Below are positions 18,186 through 26,142 of a stretch of DNA of 64,000 nucleotides, piece by piece. Both the position numbers and the translations under genes were made by a program. The notes under the pieces were generated by a model. That model saw only the letters and a list, made by a program, of their open reading frames with translations. It did no database searches and was not told the DNA's origin. This DNA comes from Fulvivirga maritima (lineage in GTDB: Bacteria > Bacteroidota > Bacteroidia > Cytophagales > Cyclobacteriaceae), in the NCBI RefSeq assembly GCF_021389955.1, contig NZ_CP089980.1, positions 4,211,001 to 4,275,000 of the forward strand. Direction: 5' to 3'. Positions within the stretch are counted from its first letter, which is position 1, and each line of letters begins with the position of its first letter.

Positions 18186-21125
18186 ATGGCTGTAAAAATT
18201 AAAGAAAAACAATTACAGGGTAATGGGCATGTAGACCCCAAGCTTACCAAAACGCTTACTGAAAATGTGGTACAAATGCAGGAGAACTTCTCTTTTGTAC
18301 AAGTCAATGAATTTCAACCTAATGTGGATGGATGGAATATTATAGGCAAAGTCAGCTATACGCAAAATGGTAATGATATTTTGCTTACTAATGCTCAGGG
18401 CTATCAGGTGAAAGTCTCATTTTTATCACCTCTGGCTATTAGAGTAAGGTTTAAACCTGTGGTTAATCCAAACTATAGCAGTGATAACTCCTATGCTGTG
18501 GTGAATAGAAACTTAGGCAAGGTGAAGATAAAGGTAGAAGAACTGCCAGATGATGGTGGCACCCTGAAAATTGATACGGGAGCACTACAGGTACTTATTG
18601 GTTTGGATCCTTACGGTATTTCTGTTCAAAAAGATGGAAAGGTGATTACCGAAGATACTTATTCTAAGAATTTGGTTTTTAGTAATCAGGCTGTTGCGAA
18701 TCTTAAAAAATCACCTGAAACGGAGTCTTATTTTGGCTTTGGAGAAAAGGCCGGTAGTCAGCTGGATAAGAAGGAGTTTACACTCACATTTTTTAATTAT
18801 GATAACTTCACTTACAATAATACCGCAGCAGATGGTAGCAGGCTGGTGCCAGCCGGAAATGAAGGAGGGCCACTAAATCCTAGTTCTCCATTGTATAATT
18901 CCATGCCTTTTTGCCTGGCAGTAGGCAAAGGCCAACAGTCAGTAGAGTATGCCTATGGTGTTTATTTAGATAATGTTTCTCAAACATATTTTAACCTGGG
19001 TTCCAATGACTATTCTGATATGGATGGTAAGTATTATTTTGGAGCTTTATATGGTGAGTTAGATTATTATCTCATGGTAGGGCAAGAGAGTGATAGTGCT
19101 AATGTGATTGCTGATGTTATTAACCAGTATTCTGAGCTTACTGGCAGAGCCGCCATGCCGCCCATGTATGCGTTGGGCTATCAGCAGGGCTGCTATGGCT
19201 ATTACGATCGGTGGATTCTTACCAGTGTAGCCCAGGCTTATCGGGCAGCCAAAATTCCCATAGATGGGTTGCATATTGATGTAGATTTTCAGAATAACTA
19301 TAGAACCTTTACTAATAGCGAAAACAAATTTCCTAACGTGCAGGAGATGTTTGATCAGCTGCATGAAATGGGCTTTAAGTGCAGTACTAATATTACCGGT
19401 ATCATTACTGCCAATCCGTTAGATGAAAATGGAAATAGCAAAACACCGTATCCTACCCGAGACGGGGTTTTGAATCTGAACCCTAATAATGCTCCTTATT
19501 CTACTTATAAAGATGGGGTGAAGGTAAAGCCATTTATTTATAACACCAGGGCCAATCAGGCGCCGAGCCCTGAGATATTTCTGGCCAACGAAAGCTATGG
19601 AATAGACACAGGCCTTAATCCTTTTAAATACCCAACGCCAGCCCAGCCAGAAGGCACTAATGAGCTGGGTACATATGGTTTTTATTGTGATTTGGGACAG
19701 CCCGATATTCAGGAATGGTGGGGGGACCAGTATGATTATCTGCTGACCATGGGCTTAGATATGATCTGGCAAGACATGACTTGTCCGGCTTTAGTGCCTA
19801 ATGAAGATAATCATAATGAAGATAAAACCCTGCCGCTAGATCTGATGATGTATGATAAGGTGACGGAGATGTATCAGCCCAACGCTAAAATACATAATGC
19901 CTTTTCTCTTAATCTGGTGCAGGCTACCTATCAAGGGATTAAAAAGCTGAAATTGAGCAAGGAATATAAAAAAGGCCCTGATGGCAAGCCATTGTATAAT
20001 TATAATAAGCGAAATTTCATTATTTCTCGAGGAGGCTTTGCTGGCGTACATCGCTATGCTGGTATTTGGACGGGTGATTCATCTTCCAGCTGGGACTTCC
20101 TAGCCATTAATATCCCGGAGGTTTTAAATGTAGGTCTTTCCGGTTTGCCTATTTCTGGCTGTGATATAGGCGGTTTTGCAAATGGTTCTGGTAGTGAAGA
20201 AGGAGGCGTTACTAACTATGAGCTCTTTACCAGATGGATGACCGCCGGAGCGTTTTTACCCTGGTATCGAAATCATTATGATGGTTATACTAAGACTTTT
20301 CAAGAGCCTTATCGCTATGGCTCACCCGTGCCGGAGAATTGTGCTAAATATATTAACATGCGTTATCAGCTGCTGCAGCTGTTTTATGATGCTATGTATG
20401 AAAGCACGCAGACGGGCATGCCTATTTGCCGGGCTCTGTTCTTAAATGAGGTGAATGATCCGGAAGTTTTTTCTTATGCTGATGATCAATTTTTTGTAGG
20501 AAAAAACCTGCTGGTAGCACCAGTAGTTTCGCAAGATTGGAATAAGGAGGTGTATTTGCCTGCTGGCTGTAATTGGTATGTTTTTGATATTAATGGAGGA
20601 AAATTACCGCAACCAACGGCTGGCGGAAGTACTTATAATTGGTATGTAACGCTCGATTTGGTGCCCGTTTATATTAGAGAAGGAGCAATTTTACCAGTAA
20701 GGGAGCTTGAGCAATACGTAGGCGAAAAGCCAGTCAACCCGCTCACCTTCTTTGTTTATCCAGGAAAGGAAAGCACTTATCAGCTCTATCAAGATGATAA
20801 AACTACCATGAATGCCGAAGAAAAAGGCGAGTACAGAGTAACTCAAATTTCTAATATTAATGGAGATGGTTACAAAGAGATCCAATTTCAGAGATCTTAT
20901 GATAAATACACACCGGCAGAGCCTTACTTTATCATTAATTTGCTAGGCAACCTGGCTTCACCATCAGAAGTGCTGGTGAACGATGCGAGCTTAGAGCAGG
21001 TTCAGTCTGAATCAGCGCTTAGTGAAGCAAAAGCAGGAGCGTGGTTCTATGATCAAGCCAATGAGAGAACACTTGTTAATGTTCCTGATAATGATGCCAA
21101 TTTGCTGGTGAGGATTAACTACTGA
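18186..21125 (+). CDS. GH31 family enzyme, resembling alpha-1,4-glucan lyase
   Basis: 979 residues without a signal peptide. GH31 architecture: N-terminal beta-sandwich (about 30-310), catalytic barrel (about 325-700), C-terminal beta domains. The nucleophile region is MGLDMIWQDMTCPAL (Asp about 530) and the acid/base region RYAGIWTGDSSSSW (Asp about 631). Instead of the glucosidase-type DMNE, the nucleophile is followed by MTxPA, and the phrases IDVDFQNNYRTFT, KCSTNIT and WQDMT are, as I recall them, those of red-algal alpha-1,4-glucan lyases (EC 4.2.2.13), which release 1,5-anhydrofructose from starch or glycogen. An ordinary alpha-glucosidase or transglucosidase remains possible. Absence of a signal peptide suggests intracellular glucan as substrate. 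Confidence 0.8.
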   Translation: MAVKIKEKQLQGNGHVDPKLTKTLTENVVQMQENFSFVQVNEFQPNVDGWNIIGKVSYTQNGNDILLTNAQGYQVKVSFLSPLAIRVRFKPVVNPNYSSDNSYAVVNRNLGKVKIKVEELPDDGGTLKIDTGALQVLIGLDPYGISVQKDGKVITEDTYSKNLVFSNQAVANLKKSPETESYFGFGEKAGSQLDKKEFTLTFFNYDNFTYNNTAADGSRLVPAGNEGGPLNPSSPLYNSMPFCLAVGKGQQSVEYAYGVYLDNVSQTYFNLGSNDYSDMDGKYYFGALYGELDYYLMVGQESDSANVIADVINQYSELTGRAAMPPMYALGYQQGCYGYYDRWILTSVAQAYRAAKIPIDGLHIDVDFQNNYRTFTNSENKFPNVQEMFDQLHEMGFKCSTNITGIITANPLDENGNSKTPYPTRDGVLNLNPNNAPYSTYKDGVKVKPFIYNTRANQAPSPEIFLANESYGIDTGLNPFKYPTPAQPEGTNELGTYGFYCDLGQPDIQEWWGDQYDYLLTMGLDMIWQDMTCPALVPNEDNHNEDKTLPLDLMMYDKVTEMYQPNAKIHNAFSLNLVQATYQGIKKLKLSKEYKKGPDGKPLYNYNKRNFIISRGGFAGVHRYAGIWTGDSSSSWDFLAINIPEVLNVGLSGLPISGCDIGGFANGSGSEEGGVTNYELFTRWMTAGAFLPWYRNHYDGYTKTFQEPYRYGSPVPENCAKYINMRYQLLQLFYDAMYESTQTGMPICRALFLNEVNDPEVFSYADDQFFVGKNLLVAPVVSQDWNKEVYLPAGCNWYVFDINGGKLPQPTAGGSTYNWYVTLDLVPVYIREGAILPVRELEQYVGEKPVNPLTFFVYPGKESTYQLYQDDKTTMNAEEKGEYRVTQISNINGDGYKEIQFQRSYDKYTPAEPYFIINLLGNLASPSEVLVNDASLEQVQSESALSEAKAGAWFYDQANERTLVNVPDNDANLLVRINY

Positions 21126-21174
21126 TCGTTATTAAAGGATGCTGCATAAGCAGTTATTAAAGCAGTTATTGAAG

Positions 21175-21203
21175 AAAGGGAGATGGTCTAGTCTCCCTTT
21201 TTT
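21175..21203 (+). terminator. Rho-independent terminator after the GH31 gene
   Basis: Stem AAAGGGAGA/TCTCCCTTT (21175-21183 and 21192-21200) with a T run to 21203. Confidence 0.85.
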
Positions 21204-21221
21204 AATGTAGAAGGAATTTTA

Positions 21222-21385
21222 TCACCTACCCAAAGTCATCCTGAGGCCCTCGAAGGATAGACTTTCTGCTGGCCGGAGATGAGTTAATGCCTATGACAAA
21301 GCGCAAACCTTTGACAATGCAAGTCAGTTTCCATAAACCCGGCCTAAGCATCGAGATCCTCAGCTTGACCTGATTTATTGTATTA
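21222..21385. repeat. REP-like tandem repeat, unit 1 (intact)
   Basis: First of three related units with a period of 164 bp. Its core is an imperfect palindrome, AAAGTCATCCTGAGG then TCGAAGGATAGACTTT, followed by a region ending CAGTTTCCATAAACCCGGCC and CTCAGCTTGACC. Units 2 and 3 have the same order with scattered substitutions. This intact copy gives the empty-site sequence for the IS110 insertions. Confidence 0.8.
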
Positions 21386-21410
21386 TCACCTACCCAAAGT
21401 CATCCTGAGA

Positions 21411-21640
21411 CCTAACATTTGTTTCAACCGCACAAAAAGAAATGACGTTAAGAATAGAAGTGGCCTGTACAATATAGCCGAACCTGGCATAGTGCAATTT
21501 GCCTGTCCCTGAGCATGGTTGGATAGAAAGGAGTCACAAAGTATGGTACTTCCTTGTTTTTATAGGAATGTCCGATTGGTAGTCTGTCGTGTACAATATT
21601 TCATCCTACAGGTCTTTGTTTAACTTTTAGAATATTAGTC
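21411..21640 (+). ncRNA. Candidate bridge RNA region of IS110-A
   Basis: The noncoding left end is where IS110-group elements encode the bridge RNA. Short guide-like matches appear in the expected order. CCTGAG (21508-21513) equals the left target half including the AG core. ATTGGTAG (21575-21582) equals the right end of the element including the core. AGGTCT (21610-21615) is the complement of core AG plus the left end ACCT. The right target guide was not found. The same sequence is identical in copy B at 26144-26373. RNA boundaries are not defined. Confidence 0.55.
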
Positions 21641-22960
21641 ATGAAAAAGATGAGAGCAAATGCTGCAGGCATAGATATAGGAGCCAAGCACATTTTCGTA
21701 TCCGTGGAAAACAAGGATGTTCGTGTTTTTGAGACTTTCACTGAAAGTTTTAAAGAGGCATCGTGTTATTTATTATCAGAGGGGATCGAGACAGTGGCCA
21801 TGGAAGCCACCGGCGTTTACTGGATCATCCTTTATGAGATCCTAGAATCAGCAGGTTTAGATGTCTGGTTAGTAGATGGGCGCCAGACAAGACAAGTACC
21901 AGGTCGAAAGACTGATGTAAAGGACTGTCAATGGATTCAGCAACTTCATAGTCATGGCTTATTGAATCGCTGTTTTGTTCCCGATGCACAAGTGAAGGAA
22001 GTTCGTGCTTACCAGCGGTTGCGAGAAGATCATCTCAGAACAGCCTCTATGCATGTAAACCACATGCAAAAGGCGCTAATAGAGATGAACATCCGGCTCA
22101 AAGAAGTGCTCAGTCAGATACATGGCGCCAGTGGTCTGGCGATCATAGAAGCCATCCTGGCAGGGGAACGTGATGCCCAAAAGCTCTTATCCCTGTGCCA
22201 TAGCAGTATTAGAGAAAAGAAAGCCTCTCAAGTCATCAAGGCACTTTCAGGCTATTATACCGAGTCAGGGTTATTTGCTTTGGGACAGGCATACAGTGGT
22301 TACAAATTTTATAAACAACAAATACTGGCATGTGACCAAAAACTGGAAGAAGTCATGAAGCGGTTCAATAACTACGATTCAGATATGGAAAGCAAAAATG
22401 AAATAGATTCTGTTAAAGATCGAAAACCTGTTAGACATAATAAACCTGATATAGACCACTTAGGAGGACACCTGCTGAAAATCTTTTCAGGCAAAGATGC
22501 TACGTGTTTGCCGGGTATTACCGATTATACCTGGCTACAATTGTATTCTGAAATAGGCATGGAACTTTGTAAGTGGCCCAGTGAGAAACATTTCACTTCA
22601 TGGCTAGGATTATCTCCAGGTCAACACCAGTCTGGCAAGAAAAATAAAACCAGAAACAGAAAGTACAGGCCAAAGGCAGGACAAATATTCAGACAAATAG
22701 CCCAAAGTTTAATAGAAAGCAAAAAGATAGCACTGGGAGCTTTTGGGCGTAGATTGAAAAGCAAAAGAGGTCCAGGCATAGCCACTAAAGCTACCGCCCG
22801 AAAACTGGCCGTACTCTACTGGCGGCTTATGGTAAAAGGGCTTGATTATACAGAACGGGGCATCAAAGCATATGAAGAAAAAATGCAGCTCCATAGAGAA
22901 AGATGGCTAGTAAAAACAGCTAAAGAATTAGGTTATGAGCTTGAACAAATACCTATTTAG
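21641..22960 (+). CDS. IS110 family transposase (DEDD recombinase), copy A
   Basis: 439 residues. The N-terminal DEDD (RuvC-like) domain starts AAGIDIGAKHIFVSVENKD (first Asp), then VAMEATGVYWIILYEIL (Glu) and PGRKTDVKDCQWIQQL (Asp pair). The C-terminal transposase_20 domain includes LPGITDYTWLQLYSEIGME and LGLSPGQHQSGKKNK, holding the conserved Ser/Gly region used for strand exchange. This copy is intact and could be active in cis and for copy B. Confidence 0.93.
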   Translation: MKKMRANAAGIDIGAKHIFVSVENKDVRVFETFTESFKEASCYLLSEGIETVAMEATGVYWIILYEILESAGLDVWLVDGRQTRQVPGRKTDVKDCQWIQQLHSHGLLNRCFVPDAQVKEVRAYQRLREDHLRTASMHVNHMQKALIEMNIRLKEVLSQIHGASGLAIIEAILAGERDAQKLLSLCHSSIREKKASQVIKALSGYYTESGLFALGQAYSGYKFYKQQILACDQKLEEVMKRFNNYDSDMESKNEIDSVKDRKPVRHNKPDIDHLGGHLLKIFSGKDATCLPGITDYTWLQLYSEIGMELCKWPSEKHFTSWLGLSPGQHQSGKKNKTRNRKYRPKAGQIFRQIAQSLIESKKIALGAFGRRLKSKRGPGIATKATARKLAVLYWRLMVKGLDYTERGIKAYEEKMQLHRERWLVKTAKELGYELEQIPI

Positions 22961-22979
22961 TGTATTACGTCATTGGTAG

Positions 22980-23290
22980 GCCAAAGGCAGGACAAATATT
23001 CAGACAAATAGCCCAAAGTTTAATAGAAAGCAAAAAGATAGCACTGGGAGCTTTTGGGCGTAGATTGAAAAGCAAAAGAGGTCCAGGCATAGCCACTAAA
23101 GCTACCGCCCGAAAACTGGCCGTACTCTACTGGCGGCTTATGGTAAAAGGGCTTGATTATACAGAACGGGGCATCAAAGCATATGAAGAAAAAATGCAGC
23201 TCCATAGAGAAAGATGGCTAGTAAAAACAGCTAAAGAATTAGGTTATGAGCTTGAACAAATACCTATTTAGTGTATTACGTCATTGGTAG
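22980..23290 (+). repeat. 311-bp tandem duplication of the IS110-A right end
   Basis: Bases 22669-22979 (end of the transposase gene plus the element terminus) are repeated directly after the first copy. An open frame of about 103 residues inside (22960-23271) repeats the transposase C terminus and is not a separate gene. The duplication junction joins the terminal GGTAG to an internal GCC that itself follows an AG, copying the layout of a real target site. Confidence 0.9.
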
Positions 23291-23374
23291 GTTCTCGAAG
23301 GATAGACTTTCTACTGGACCTGCTACATTTGATTGGACAGTAAGTTAAGCGCTTTTGAGTTAAATTTACTAAAT

Positions 23375-23689
23375 ATGAAAAGAGCAAGAAGAGAGTTTGA
23401 CAAGGAGTTTAAACAGATAGCAGTGAACCTGTGCCTGTCAGGAAAAAGTACAAGAGAAGTAGCTGATGAGCTTGGTTTAAGGACTGAGCTGGTTACCCGA
23501 TGGAAACGTGAATACAATGAGTACAAAGAAGGTAGTTTTTCAGGTCATGGTAATCAGAATTTAACCTCAGAACAAAAGGAGATAGCCCGTTTAAAACGAG
23601 AACTGCGTGAAGCCCAACTAGAAAGGGATATTTTAAAAAAGGCAGTAAGCATCTTCTCCAAGGGAGACAACAAATATTCCGGTTCATAA
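23375..23689 (+). CDS. IS3 transposase OrfA
   Basis: 104 residues from ATG 23375 (MKRARREFDKEFK); a longer frame begins at a non-ATG codon at 23333 and is unlikely. It has the HTH AVNLCLSGKSTREVADELGL and a leucine-zipper-like tail EIARLKRELREAQLERDILKKA. A classical A-AAA-AAG slippery heptamer lies at 23635-23641, in the zero frame as TTA AAA AAG, and the -1 frame runs straight into OrfB, so OrfAB would be made by programmed -1 frameshifting. Confidence 0.88.
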   Translation: MKRARREFDKEFKQIAVNLCLSGKSTREVADELGLRTELVTRWKREYNEYKEGSFSGHGNQNLTSEQKEIARLKRELREAQLERDILKKAVSIFSKGDNKYSGS

Positions 23690-24026
23690 AGGAATACAAC
23701 CACAGATTTGGTGTTGAGAGGATGTGTAAAGTACTTAAAGTCAGTAGAAGTGGTTTCTATAATTGGAGCAACAGAAGGCCATCAATGAGAAAGTTGGAGA
23801 ATGAAAAGGTATCCGCATATATCAGGACTATACACAGCAATAGCAGAGGAAGGTATGGTAGCCCGAAGATCACCGAGGAGTTACGAGACCTGGGTTGGCG
23901 TATCTCTCGCCCCAGAGTGGCCAGGATCATGCGTAACCAGGGCATTAGAAGTATTATTTGCAGAAAGTTCAGAGGAACTACCACCCAATCAAGACACAAC
24001 TATCCAGTAGCTAAAAACCTATTAAA
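23642..24026 (+). pseudogene. IS3 OrfB, N-terminal fragment
   Basis: In the -1 frame after the slippery site the frame reads GRQQIFRFIKEYNHRFGVERM, then SRSGFYNWSNRRPS, SRGRYGSPKITEELR and SRPRVARIMRNQGI, the HTH_21 part of IS3 OrfB. It is cut at ...KNLLN by the IS1380 element. Beyond that point the frame runs through IS1380 sequence to a stop at 24051. The missing DDE domain lies on the other side of the insert. Confidence 0.88.
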
Positions 24027-25449
24027 CCCTGATTATGCATTAGAAAACTAAAAGTTTAGAAAATCCTTCGATAATTGTGTAAAAAGATCGATTTTGATGA
24101 GGTATAAAAATCACCAGAATGGTTACTCAAAATATAGGGTCTTTACCCATTGAATATTCCTCCAAGCCAGTGACACCCTTTGGAGGGATGAGTTTAATGA
24201 AACGATTTATCGATCAGGTAGGGATACGAGAAAAATTAGCCGAACTGGCACTTCCATCTCCTGGTTCTAACCGAGGGTATGACCCCAAGCAAATCGTAGA
24301 GAGTTTTTGGCTGAGTATCTGGACAGGGGCTAGTAGATACATCCATTGTGACTGGTTGAGATATGATACTGTTTTACAGTCAATTTTTGGATGGGATGGT
24401 ATGCCTAGCCAAAGTACCTACAGTCGTTTTTTTGGAAAATTCTCTCAATCCCTAAACAACGAAGTATTTCCAGAGCTTCAACAATGGTTCTTTGACCAGC
24501 TCCGTTTAGGAGCACTCACCATTGATTTTGATAGTACTGTGATCACTCGATATGGAGATCAACAAGGGAGTAGTAAAGGTTATAACCCCAACAAAAGAGG
24601 GAGAAATTCACATCACCCCTTGATGGCCTTTGTGAGTCAAACCAGAATGGTGGCCAATGCATGGCTCAGGCCAGGCAACACAGCGGCCAGTAGTAGTTGC
24701 AGGGAGTTCATGGAAGAAACCTTTAAGCACGCCTTGGCAGGACAAAAAGTAGGTCTGGTAAGGGCCGATAGTGGTTTTTACAACGAAGAAATCATGTCAT
24801 ATCTAGATGAAGAACTCCTCAATTACATTATGGCTGTACGCATGTACCCCAATGTAAAAAGCGAAGTTTGGGGGCTTAAAGATTGGGTCAAACTGGCAAA
24901 GGGAATAGAGCTGAACGAGATGGTTTTCAGTCATGAAAACGGTAAGCCAAGACGATACATTATTGTAAAAAAGCAAGTTGACATCAGGCCACATGCAGGA
25001 GGCAAGGAACTTTTTGAAGATCAGCCTGGCTATCGATATAGTTGCTATGTGACCAATATGGATTTACCTCTGGATCAGATTTGGAACATGTACAACACCC
25101 GCGCCGATTGTGAGAACAGAATTAAGGAATTGAAACAAGATTTTGGGCTTGAAAATTTTTGTTTACAAGATTTTTGGGCAACAGAAGCCTCCTTTCGCTT
25201 TATCATGGTGGCTTACAATTTGATGAGTTTATTCAGGCATTTTGCGTTGAACCATCATCGAAAAGCAACCCTATCAACCCTCAGATCCTATTGCTTTGCA
25301 TTAGGAGCCTGGACAGCAAACCATGCTAATAAAAAGGTTTTAAAAATCTCATTACCCTCCAAAAGAAGACCCTGGATGGAGGGAATATTCTTGAACATAT
25401 CGTCTACTAGTCCTCCTTTTGATTATTCTAATGAATAATCCGGGTTAAA
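24022..25449. mobile_element. IS1380-family element with 5-bp target duplication
   Basis: The element spans 24027-25444 (1418 bp). Terminal inverted repeats: CCCTGATTATGCATTAGAA at the left and, reading inwards, CCCGGATTATTCATTAGAA at the right. TTAAA is duplicated at 24022-24026 and 25445-25449. Removing the element and one TTAAA restores the OrfB frame as NLLN-RDFQANLPG. Confidence 0.9.
24119..25438 (+). CDS. IS1380 family transposase
   Basis: 439 residues. DDE-type transposase of the IS4/IS1380 clan: GALTIDFDSTVITRYG (first Asp), GLVRADSGFYNEEIMSYL (second Asp), and YNTRADCENRIKELKQDFGLENF (Glu in the Y-(2)-R-(3)-E-(6)-K signature). Full length and uninterrupted. The stop codon falls within the right inverted repeat. 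Transcription is in the same direction as the interrupted IS3 genes. Confidence 0.92.
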   Translation: MVTQNIGSLPIEYSSKPVTPFGGMSLMKRFIDQVGIREKLAELALPSPGSNRGYDPKQIVESFWLSIWTGASRYIHCDWLRYDTVLQSIFGWDGMPSQSTYSRFFGKFSQSLNNEVFPELQQWFFDQLRLGALTIDFDSTVITRYGDQQGSSKGYNPNKRGRNSHHPLMAFVSQTRMVANAWLRPGNTAASSSCREFMEETFKHALAGQKVGLVRADSGFYNEEIMSYLDEELLNYIMAVRMYPNVKSEVWGLKDWVKLAKGIELNEMVFSHENGKPRRYIIVKKQVDIRPHAGGKELFEDQPGYRYSCYVTNMDLPLDQIWNMYNTRADCENRIKELKQDFGLENFCLQDFWATEASFRFIMVAYNLMSLFRHFALNHHRKATLSTLRSYCFALGAWTANHANKKVLKISLPSKRRPWMEGIFLNISSTSPPFDYSNE

Positions 25450-25969
25450 CAGAGATTTTCAGGCAAACCTTCCGGGGCATAAATGGGTCTCTGATATTAC
25501 ATACATCCCCACTGGTCAAGGTTGGATGTATTTAACCATCATTATGGATTTGTACGATCGAAAGATTATAGGATGGTCATTGAGTAGGTCTATGGCGTGC
25601 CATGATACAATATGGCCAGCCTGGAGAATGGCTTTAATTAATAGGCCAATAACAAACCAATTAATATTTCATTCCGACCGGGGAGTGCAGTATGCCACCT
25701 ATTCTTTTTCAGATCACCTCAAAAGTAAGGGTATACAACAAAGCATGAGTAGAAAAGGTAATTGCTGGGATAATGCTGTGGCAGAAAACTTCTTTAAGAT
25801 ACTGAAGTCAGAACTGGTCAAACATACCAATTTCTATAGTATTCTTCAGGCCAAGAATGACCTGTTCGAATTTATAGAAATATGGTATAATAGAAAAAGA
25901 AAACATTCGCACTTAGGATATAAGACGCCTGAACAATTTAATAACCATAACTATTCAAAATGTGCTTAA
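25445..25969 (+). pseudogene. IS3 OrfB, C-terminal fragment (rve domain)
   Basis: The frame resumes as NRDFQANLPGHKWVSDITYI (first catalytic Asp), then YLTIIMDLYDRKIIGWSLS, IFHSDRGVQYATYSF (second Asp) and WDNAVAENFFKILKSEL (Glu), a complete rve/DDE domain ending ...KTPEQF. An internal ATG at 25526 would lack the first Asp, so this fragment alone is not functional. Confidence 0.88.
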
Positions 25970-26142
25970 CTTATTGTCCAGTTTTTTGTTGCAAATCCAT
26001 ACTGGACGTAGATGAGTTATTGCTTATTACAAAGCGTAATCCTTTGAAAATATTAGCCAGTTTCCATAAATCCGGCCTCAGCTTCGAGCGCCTCAGCTTG
26101 ACCGTGGTTATTGTCTTATTACCTACGTAAAGTCATCCTGAG

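Larger units (their letters stand above)
21410..22979 (+). mobile_element. IS110-family element, copy A (complete)
   Basis: 1570 bp, counted from the base after the left-hand AG to the right-hand AG. The left junction is CATCCTGAG/ACCTAAC and the right CATTGGTAG/GTTCTCG, while the empty site in unit 1 reads CATCCTGAGGCCCTCG. Target and element therefore share an AG core dinucleotide, as expected for IS110 recombination. No terminal inverted repeats and no conventional target duplication, also as expected. About 230 bp of noncoding left end precede the transposase. A 311-bp tail duplication follows. Confidence 0.85.
23320..26000 (+). mobile_element. IS3-family element, split by an IS1380 insertion
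   Basis: Inner inverted repeats are TGGACAGTAAGTTAAGC (from 23334) and the complement of TGGACAATAAGTTAAGC (ending 25980). An outer, weaker pair (TGCTACATTT and the complement of the GTTGCA side) and the flanking ACTGGAC copies suggest the element runs close to 23320-26000. Without the 1.42-kb insert it would be about 1.26 kb, normal for IS3. The exact ends are uncertain by some bases. Confidence 0.7.
21386..26108. repeat. REP-like tandem repeat, unit 2 (split by IS110-A and by IS3)
   Basis: The unit is reassembled from 21386-21409, 23291-23319 and 26008-26108. The first gap holds IS110-A plus its duplicated tail; the second holds the IS3 element. Both edges of the IS3 gap read ACTGGAC (23313-23319 and 26001-26007). 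The pieces line up with unit 1 in order. Confidence 0.75.

Noticed and set aside
22960-23271. Separate 103-residue gene
   Set aside because: It is the tandem copy of the IS110 transposase C terminus.
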